Origin: Pirellulaceae bacterium
GTDB lineage: Bacteria; Planctomycetota; Planctomycetia; Pirellulales; Pirellulaceae
DNA: 64,000 nucleotides
Assembly: GCA_026004795.1 (NCBI GenBank)
Contig: BPJV01000004.1
Span: 372,001-436,000 of the forward strand
Direction of reading: 5' to 3'
The notes beneath the pieces are model-generated. The model did no database searches. It was given only the letters and a program-made list of their open reading frames with translations, and was not told where the DNA came from. This document shows positions 58,128 through 64,000 of this stretch, one piece after another; positions within the stretch are counted from its first letter, which is position 1, and the number at the start of each line of letters is the position of its first letter. Both the position numbers and the translations under genes were made by a program.

Positions 58128-58865
58128 TCAATCCGACAGCTTGCGCCCCACAAACTGATAATAGGGAACGCGGATCAGCGGAATATACGGTACCTTCGCA
58201 CGATGCTCATGGAGCCTCAAGAGTTCCGTGCGCGACAAGAGGTACGGCAAGTGGTCGCCAGAAAGGAACACATTATCCATGGCGAACCACGCAGGCCAGA
58301 AAGTGCGGGTGAACCACCCGTGGCGTGCTGCCCCGGGAAAGGATGCGTACTTCCGAGAAACATAGAAATCTACTGCCGCCAGAATGCCGCCAGGCTTGAG
58401 CATGCGCAGGGCATTGTCAATGGCACCGAACCAATCCGGAATCATGGTCAACGAGTAGGAGAAGGTGACCACGTCCACTTGTCGTTCGGGCGGTTGCCAC
58501 TGGGTAGCATCCGCCGCGATCGGCTCGACGTGATCCCATCCCAACTGGCTGAAGCGTGCGGAGGCTACTTGCAGCAGCGATGGCGAGAGATCGACCACAT
58601 AGGCTTTGCGCAACTGGGGGATGCGATCGGCGATGAATTCCATGTTCGCTCCAGTTCCACCTCCCAGATCGACCCACACGCCACCGGTCGGCACATCGAT
58701 GGAGCGATACAGCTCCTCGCGTCCCTGGAGCAACCGCTTGCGGAACTCATCGTACGCATCGGCTTGCCCAGCATAGAAGTTCTCCATCCGCTCTCCATGA
58801 TCGCTTCCCCGCACGGGGTGCAACGCCAGGTGATACAGGATTTTCAGGTCGGAGAACAGTGACAT
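58128..58865 (-). CDS. btaB: Probable betaine-lipid N-methyltransferase (BtaB-like)
   Basis: A 245-residue class I methyltransferase. The S-adenosylmethionine site is VWVDLGGGTGANMEFI (Asp66 and following glycines), with YVVDLSPSLL as motif II and FSYSLTMIPDWFGAIDNAL as post-motif. The N-terminus HPVRGSDHGERMENFYAGQA and the C-terminus YIPLIRVPYYQFVGRK match BtaB, which adds three methyl groups to the homoserine nitrogen of diacylglyceryl-homoserine to make the betaine lipid DGTS. It follows the btaA-like gene by 40 bases on the same strand, which strongly supports the assignment. A hairpin lies shortly after its stop. Confidence 0.85.
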   Translation of the reverse strand: MSLFSDLKILYHLALHPVRGSDHGERMENFYAGQADAYDEFRKRLLQGREELYRSIDVPTGGVWVDLGGGTGANMEFIADRIPQLRKAYVVDLSPSLLQVASARFSQLGWDHVEPIAADATQWQPPERQVDVVTFSYSLTMIPDWFGAIDNALRMLKPGGILAAVDFYVSRKYASFPGAARHGWFTRTFWPAWFAMDNVFLSGDHLPYLLSRTELLRLHEHRAKVPYIPLIRVPYYQFVGRKLSD

Positions 58866-58905
58866 GGATCACCTTCAGGGGATGCAGCGAGTGGTCGATT
58901 CTCCA

Positions 58906-60108
58906 TCAACCTTCGTGAGGGGCGGAGAGGATATCGGCAATATAGAAACTGCCATAGGTATGGACACGGTCACGTTGATGCAACTGCGCGGCCCAGTCGG
59001 TGTGCAGGCGAAGCAGGGAAGGCAACTTGATCGGTTTTCCTTCGTAATCGACCGTGACCTCATCGATGAAGTCTGTCCGCAAACCGCCGCTGCGCCACAG
59101 CACCCGCGCTCCCACCTCGGCCCGCCGCAGCAGTGCCCGCCACTCGAGTTCCAGCATGGGGAAGAGGTGGGCGGACAACCAGTCCATGTGGTCCAGCAAT
59201 ACGAAACGCGAAATGGTTCCTTCGTATTTTTCCAGAAATCCTTGAACGCTATCGGTGTGGACGGAGACGTTCTCCACGCCGGTGGCGCGCAACCGCTGCA
59301 CGTTCTCCGGCTTCAGATACTCTGGGCAACACTCCGGGGTGTATTCTCCGTTGATGTAGACGCGCCAGAAATAGTTGTCGCTCAACGGAAGCCGGGCAAA
59401 GACAGCCTCGACGGCATCCTGCACGAATTGCAATATCCCCCCTGGATACTGTCGGTCGATTTGCAACCTCTGCGCCTTTGGTACCCCTAATAAGGACAGG
59501 GTGGAATCTCGCTTCATGGCAAAGTTCAGCGTTCTGGACCAGAAGCGATCACGCATCCGCTGGTAGATCTCCTGTTGTTCGGCGACGCTTGGGCACGCCA
59601 ACAACGCATCCACCTCTGGGCGCAGCCGGGTGACGCGATCGATGTAGAAGCGAATGCCGCGGGCAAAAGCACCCGATGTGCCGCGGTAAAAAAAGGTCCG
59701 CCGCGGATTGTCGAAGAACTTGAGAAACCGGTCCCAGTAGGACTGCGCCCAGCTCGACAGTTCCCCCCGCAACGCCGTGCGATAGACCCGCCACGCTCGG
59801 GGATGGTAGCCGCGACCGAAGAACTGAAAGAAGTCCTCATAATCCAAGGTGCGGATGCCGGCGATCTTCAGCTCCAACAGGGCATTCTGGCGGGGATTCA
59901 TGTCCACTGCATAAACATGTTCCGGCCCCGCCAAGGCATAATCCAAGGCGTTGCAGCCAGCCGAGGTGATCACCAACACGCGATCCTTCGCAGTCAGTTG
60001 CAATGCCTCGCGGTCCAGCCGAGGGTCTTCCCAGCAGGTGTTGTAAACGAGATTGTTGCCGTGGACGAAGCTGAAAACGCGACCGCTTATCCAATTGCTG
60101 AACGACAT
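58906..60108 (-). CDS. btaA: S-adenosylmethionine:diacylglycerol 3-amino-3-carboxypropyl transferase (BtaA, DUF3419)
   Basis: A 400-residue DUF3419-family enzyme that moves the aminocarboxypropyl group of S-adenosylmethionine onto diacylglycerol, the first step to the betaine lipid DGTS. Family landmarks: an early NLVYNTCWEDPRLDREAL, nucleotide site VLVITSAGCNALDYAL and AVDMNPRQNALLELKI, central FFGRGYHP and FFYRGTSGAFA, and late RFVLLDHMDWLSAHLFPML. The length fits bacterial BtaA. A GGGAAACGGGG stretch lies before the ATG. btaB follows, so both steps are encoded together. In other bacteria such genes are induced by phosphate shortage; no Pho box was identified here. Confidence 0.88.
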   Translation of the reverse strand: MSFSNWISGRVFSFVHGNNLVYNTCWEDPRLDREALQLTAKDRVLVITSAGCNALDYALAGPEHVYAVDMNPRQNALLELKIAGIRTLDYEDFFQFFGRGYHPRAWRVYRTALRGELSSWAQSYWDRFLKFFDNPRRTFFYRGTSGAFARGIRFYIDRVTRLRPEVDALLACPSVAEQQEIYQRMRDRFWSRTLNFAMKRDSTLSLLGVPKAQRLQIDRQYPGGILQFVQDAVEAVFARLPLSDNYFWRVYINGEYTPECCPEYLKPENVQRLRATGVENVSVHTDSVQGFLEKYEGTISRFVLLDHMDWLSAHLFPMLELEWRALLRRAEVGARVLWRSGGLRTDFIDEVTVDYEGKPIKLPSLLRLHTDWAAQLHQRDRVHTYGSFYIADILSAPHEG

Positions 60109-60258
60109 ACCCCGTTTCCCAAATCCCTACTGCGTGTGCCAATCGCTCCATCCCAGTCGGCCCGCAGGCGGCGGAACCGACGTCCCGCAAGATGGTACCC
60201 GCGACATCGGATTTCTGCGAGGGCATTCCCTGCGGATCGTTAGGCAGGTGCGGTACGA

Positions 60259-61257
60259 TCACTGGGGGTGGACCAGGTTGTTGCACTTTCCCGTGGTAGC
60301 CAGATCGGCCAGGTTTTGGAGCGTGGTATGGGCGATCGCCTGCAGTGCTTCGTGCGTCAAAAAACCTTGATGGCCGGTGACCAACACGTTGGGGAAGGTG
60401 AGTAGGCGGGCCAAGACATCGTCCGGGATCACCTTATCGGAAAGATCCTCGAAGAAAACGCCGGCTTCTTCTTCATAGACGTCCAAGCCTACATATCCGA
60501 TCTTCCCACTCTTCAGCCCCCGAATCACGGCTTGGGTGTCGATGACGGCTCCCCGGCTGGTATTGATCAACATCACCCCCTTCTTCATCTGCTCCACGGC
60601 ACGGCCGTCGACCAGATGGTACGTGTCGGGAGTCAGCGGGCAATGCAGCGATATGATATCGGACTCACCCCACAATTGGTGCAGCGGGACGTAGTCGACT
60701 CCCAGTCGCCGACAGGTCTCCGACGGGGAGATATCGAATCCTAGCAGACGGCAACCGAACCCGGCCATTATCTGTGCGAACACGGTGCCGATGGCTCCCG
60801 TTCCTACCACTCCCACCGTTTTCCCCATCAGATCGAATCCGATCAGTCCGTTCAGCGAGAAGTTGCCTTCGCGCACTCGAACATAGGCGCGATGGATTTT
60901 ACGGTTGAGGCACAGGATCAACGCTACGGCATGTTCTGCTACGGCGTGGGGAGAATAGGCTGGAACACGCACGACAGCGATGCCAAGCTGCCCCGCCGCC
61001 GTGAGATCGACATTGTTGTAGCCGGCACAGCGTAAGGCGACGACCCGCACCCCCTGCGCTTGCAACTTTTCCAGTACCTGCCGACTAACGTCGTCATTGA
61101 CGAATACGCAGACCGCGTCGTAGCCCAGGGCCAACGTCGCGGTATCGAGATTCAGCTTGGCTTCGACGTAGGCGATTTCGTGTTCTGGGTGCTCCGCCAG
61201 AGCCGCCTGGAAGTATTGTTGGTCGTGAGGGCGGGTACTAAACATCAAGACTTTCAT
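60259..61257 (-). CDS. ldhA: D-lactate dehydrogenase-like 2-hydroxyacid dehydrogenase
   Basis: A 332-residue cytoplasmic NAD-dependent enzyme of the D-2-hydroxyacid dehydrogenase family, closest in pattern to fermentative D-lactate dehydrogenase. It has the nucleotide motif GVVGTGAIG and catalytic Arg in NTSRGAVID, Glu in DVYEEEAG and His in [11 protein letters not shown]. It also has the LdhA-type [10 protein letters not shown] and [16 protein letters not shown]. Pyruvate to D-lactate is the likely reaction. GAGG lies 5 bases before the ATG. It is located 87 bases after a histidine kinase gene on the same strand, so it may be read with it. Confidence 0.88.
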   Translation of the reverse strand: MKVLMFSTRPHDQQYFQAALAEHPEHEIAYVEAKLNLDTATLALGYDAVCVFVNDDVSRQVLEKLQAQGVRVVALRCAGYNNVDLTAAGQLGIAVVRVPAYSPHAVAEHAVALILCLNRKIHRAYVRVREGNFSLNGLIGFDLMGKTVGVVGTGAIGTVFAQIMAGFGCRLLGFDISPSETCRRLGVDYVPLHQLWGESDIISLHCPLTPDTYHLVDGRAVEQMKKGVMLINTSRGAVIDTQAVIRGLKSGKIGYVGLDVYEEEAGVFFEDLSDKVIPDDVLARLLTFPNVLVTGHQGFLTHEALQAIAHTTLQNLADLATTGKCNNLVHPQ

Positions 61258-61344
61258 CGAATCCTCAACTGGTAAAGATCGCGTCCGAAGCGTTTGGCAG
61301 CAGACGGCACGGCCAGGAACGGAACCAAGGCACGATATGGACTA

Positions 61345-62070
61345 TCAACTGATGCGGGCAGGGACGGGGAATTCGAGCACGAACTTGGTGCCCCTGCCCA
61401 GTTCGCTTTGCACATTGATTCGCCCGCCATGCGCCTCAATGATTCGACGGGCAGTGGGAAGGCCGAGTCCGGAACCATCGTTCTTCGTCGAATAGAAAGG
61501 TTCGAACATGCGCAGAGCCGTGGAGTCGTCCATCCCGCATCCATTGTCGATCAAGTCGAGCGCTACGCCGCGCGGCGTGGTGTACGTGCGGACGACCAAT
61601 TGTCCCCCCTCCTCCATCGCCTCCAAACTGTTTTTCACCAGATTGATCAGCGCTGCTTGCATCGAGTCAGGGTGCAAGAGAATGCTAGGCAAATTGCTGT
61701 CCAGATAGCGGACGATATCGATGCCACAGCTATCCGCTTGGGCCTGGTACAGCCGCAAGACCGTTTCCACCTGTTCATTGAGGTTTCCAGGTGACATCTC
61801 CAGATCGCGAAGGCGGCTGAATCGCAGGAAGTCGCGCAACAGGTTCTCCATACGTTGGCACTGCTGGCGGATCATCTCCACCTTCGCCTCCGCCCGCTGC
61901 TTGCCCGGCCATTGCCCCTCGGACAGCTCCTCGCTGAGCAGGTCGGCATTCATGTGGATGACGGACAAAGGATTCTTGATCTCGTGCGCCAACGACCCAG
62001 CCAGTTCAGCCAATTCGTGATACTGCTGCAGCAATCGTTCATCCACTCTGTTCTCGACAGAGACGTTCAT
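61345..62070 (-). CDS. Soluble histidine kinase core without sensor domain
   Basis: A 241-residue histidine kinase made only of the dimerisation/phospho-acceptor domain (LAGSLAHEIKNPLSVIHMNA, His29) and the ATPase domain. Visible boxes are LINLVKNSLEAM (N), DLIDNGCGMDD (G1), FYSTKNDGSGLGL (F and G2) and a final GTKFVLEFPVP. It resembles NtrB-type kinases in the HEIKNPL box. No membrane segment, PAS or GAF domain is present, so it must take its signal from a partner protein. No response regulator is adjacent. It lies 46 bases after the sulfite-oxidase-like gene and before ldhA, on the same strand. Confidence 0.88.
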   Translation of the reverse strand: MNVSVENRVDERLLQQYHELAELAGSLAHEIKNPLSVIHMNADLLSEELSEGQWPGKQRAEAKVEMIRQQCQRMENLLRDFLRFSRLRDLEMSPGNLNEQVETVLRLYQAQADSCGIDIVRYLDSNLPSILLHPDSMQAALINLVKNSLEAMEEGGQLVVRTYTTPRGVALDLIDNGCGMDDSTALRMFEPFYSTKNDGSGLGLPTARRIIEAHGGRINVQSELGRGTKFVLEFPVPARIS

Positions 62071-62116
62071 AAAGGATTCCGATCGGGAGGAGACGACTGG
62101 CGACTCTCGTCACCGG

Positions 62117-63328
62117 CTACTGAACGTTGATGGGCAGCCGGAACCAACTGTTCTGCAGGTAGCCTTTCGCATTCCAGGCAATGCGGGGCGGCATGAACTC
62201 ACCGGTCGAATCACTGGCGCGGCAAATCAGCTCCTTCGTCTCCGGCGTTACTTCCACTTCCGCCCTCCACAACCGCCAACAGTAGGGGAGCTCTTCTCCC
62301 ACCAATTCAGCCATTACCCATCCTCTGCCGCCATCGGCCGACACCCAGACCTCGCGGACGCGCGAGTCACGCTTGCCTGAAGGTAACACATAGCCGGCTA
62401 CCTCTAAAGGACCAGCAGGAACGGTCATCCCCGCCTCCGGCTTGCCGATGGCCGCGTTGATCGGATAGCGATAGATGGGGCCCGCTTCTGCCCAAGCTAG
62501 TGGAGAGGTATCGGTCACCACTTTGTACGCCTCCGCCACATAATGGTTCGGCGACGGGTGCTCCGCCAGGCTCACACGCCCTAACCACTTCACACTGCGC
62601 GCCCCAATGTAACCGGGGACGATGGCGCGCAGCGGAAAGCCATGGTCTTCCGACAACGGTTCGCCATTCATTTTGGTGACCAACAAGGCCCCCAGTCCGT
62701 CGTCGGCATCGATCGCTTTCTCGATGGGAATGGAAGCCCCAAAGGGAATCGTGCCCTCACCGTGCGGAACCGCGTCCAGGCCCTCCAGCCACACATGACG
62801 GGCCTGATCAGCAACCCCCACATCATTCAATACATCGGCCAGCGCTACTCCCGTCCAAGTCGCATTGCCAATCGCTCCTGCTTCCCACTGAACACCACCG
62901 ACCGGCGCCTGCTGATTGAACTCTGCACGTCGATTGCCGGCACAGGTGAGGGTAGCGGTGATCGTGCGTTCTGGATACCGCTGCAAATCCTCCAGCCGCA
63001 ATTCGGTCACCCGATCGACCATGCCGTCGATTTTCAACCGATACTGCTGCGGATCGATGCGAGGATTTGGTGCGTGAGAGCGAATATAGAAGAACTTGGT
63101 GGGGGTAATCCACGACTGGATCAAATCCGACAACTTCGGTTCGGCATTCCGCGGCTCGGTACTACGAAAAATCAGCTCCTTCTCCGTCGCCCCGGGCTGC
63201 TGCGTGGCGGCACGGCCGCGCCGGATCGGCAGGACCCCCACGATTAATAGTCCGCCCCCGGCCAACGCTTGCCGCCTGGAAATCATCAACTTAGTAGATT
63301 TTTTATTAGATCGCTGTTGGTTGCTCAT
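62117..63328 (-). CDS. Tat-exported sulfite-oxidase-like molybdenum enzyme
   Basis: A 403-residue periplasmic molybdopterin enzyme of the sulfite oxidase family. The Tat signal has twin Arg18-Arg19 (SRRQALAGGGLLIVGVLP). The Mo-ligand Cys129 is in ATLTCAGNRR, followed by GVQWEAGAIGNATWTGVALA and HGFPLRAIVPGYIGARSVKWL, typical of the family. The C-terminal part is the Mo-co dimerisation domain (DSRVREVWVSADGGRGW). It has no heme domain, so it is like SoxC/SorA or plant sulfite oxidase rather than the animal enzyme. ATG 63328 is used; a GTG at 63337 and an ATG at 63286 are in frame. The electron acceptor is not apparent. Confidence 0.87.
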   Translation of the reverse strand: MSNQQRSNKKSTKLMISRRQALAGGGLLIVGVLPIRRGRAATQQPGATEKELIFRSTEPRNAEPKLSDLIQSWITPTKFFYIRSHAPNPRIDPQQYRLKIDGMVDRVTELRLEDLQRYPERTITATLTCAGNRRAEFNQQAPVGGVQWEAGAIGNATWTGVALADVLNDVGVADQARHVWLEGLDAVPHGEGTIPFGASIPIEKAIDADDGLGALLVTKMNGEPLSEDHGFPLRAIVPGYIGARSVKWLGRVSLAEHPSPNHYVAEAYKVVTDTSPLAWAEAGPIYRYPINAAIGKPEAGMTVPAGPLEVAGYVLPSGKRDSRVREVWVSADGGRGWVMAELVGEELPYCWRLWRAEVEVTPETKELICRASDSTGEFMPPRIAWNAKGYLQNSWFRLPINVQ

Positions 63329-63989
63329 CTGCTGCACTGGCTCAAATCGACAAACGACCGCTCGGCATCCGCATCAGCACCGACCGCCGATCGTGTGAGG
63401 TGTGGAAAACATGGATTCGGATGGGCATCGGGTCCGTTTCCCTAACCAACCCGGCGAGCGATTCCTGATCCGGGCGCCGCTCCCCAATCCCGGCGCCGCC
63501 CAGGCGTCGCCGAACCGTCATTATATCGTACGCTTCGCTAGCGCGCATTGAAGGCGGTTGAGAAGGTAAATTCGCTTTCCTCCATATGTCCGTATTCCTC
63601 GACGATCCGCGTGTTCGCCCCTGGCAGGCTATCGTTGTCTCTTGCCAGTGGTCTGCTCCGCCCCTTTTTCCGCCACCGGCACTACGTCCTCGATGTCCCA
63701 CGGCCCGATCCTGCGGCAGCGCCTCCACGCGTATCCGATGTACTGATCCGTAGGGGAAAATGGGTCGATTGCCACGGTCGGCTGTTAAGCGACTGGGGCT
63801 ACGCATCCTCCGCCAAGTCAAACTGAGTTCACTTTGGCCGCTGTCGGGACCCCGGCCGGTAATGTAGTCATGCGGGCAGCGGGCGCGGGATGGCGCGCAT
63901 GCCGGACGAAAAAAGGTATTGGTGGCGACCGGCCGCCGGTGTTACGATTGCCCACGAGCGCTACCGCGCTGAGAATCCCGTGTACAGCG
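63329..63989 (+). other. Gene-free region at the window end, with a possible promoter
   Basis: Frames here are Arg/Pro-rich and unsupported. TTGGTG (63919-63924), an 18-base spacer and TACGAT (63943-63948) form a possible promoter for a gene that may start at ATG 63990, of which only 11 bases are visible. Confidence 0.35.
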
Positions 63990-64000
63990 ATGATCGATCA

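Noticed and set aside
57705-58862. 385-codon plus-strand frame
   Set aside because: Most of it lies opposite btaB and reads like antisense; no start signal or family feature was seen.

Overview
The window looks like a chromosomal segment of a GC-rich planctomycete, most likely from the Pirellulales. The evidence is a Tat-signal DUF1552 protein paired with a large cytochrome c/PA14/DUF1592-DUF1588-DUF1585 protein, an adjacent TIGR03546/TIGR03545 pair, a large-protein operon of VWA/glutamine-amidotransferase-like, DUF4175-like, (alpha/alpha)-barrel and DG-repeat proteins, and an AP2-domain DNA-binding protein. lpxB shows a lipid A-type outer membrane. No tRNA, rRNA, CRISPR array, insertion sequence, phage or plasmid gene was recognised. 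Genes lie on both strands in short operons separated by unusually long gene-free stretches of 300-950 bp.

Region by region. 1-2238: end of cmk, plsC, then convergent fabH (lipid precursor genes). 2410-3831: 7Fe/8Fe-type ferredoxin with its own promoter and terminator, then a TIM-barrel sugar isomerase/epimerase. 3832-8931: a structured gene-free region, then a LolD/MacB-type ATPase and a two-module FtsX permease. 9127-11059: secreted TPR/HEAT-like protein and divergent ruvX. 11460-14508: copper cassette of csoR and copA, divergent around a near-perfect CsoR-like operator. 14894-19021: DUF1592-type cytochrome and DUF1552 partner. 19972-22985: rhaA, an NCS1-type permease and a 65-residue membrane protein. 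23589-25298: ettA. 25558-28608: secreted WD40 protein, OmpR-type regulator and RstB-like kinase in one tight operon. 28796-31803: TIGR03546/TIGR03545. 31860-34990: SpoU methyltransferase and a zinc-ribbon membrane protein split by a frameshift. 35449-38780: efpL, lpxB and an HDOD protein. 39146-42490: dnaE2 without imuA/imuB beside it. 43234-45919: a small secreted protein with complete transcription signals, and a gamma-glutamyltransferase. 46194-55665: the four-gene large-protein operon. 55851-63328: TauE-type permease, AP2 protein, btaA-btaB (betaine lipid), D-lactate dehydrogenase-like enzyme, a soluble histidine kinase and a Tat-exported sulfite-oxidase-like enzyme.

Three genes (plsC, ettA and the zinc-ribbon gene) each appear to carry a single extra base that moves translation out of the frame expected for their family. 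They may be sequencing or assembly errors, real mutations or recoding sites, and the sequence alone cannot decide. The less understood items most worth following up are the small secreted protein at 43234-43554, the WD40/two-component operon, the rhaA/NCS1/small-membrane-protein set, the VWA-to-DG-repeat operon, the AP2 protein with a histone-H1-like tail, and the hairpin cluster at 4201-4294.
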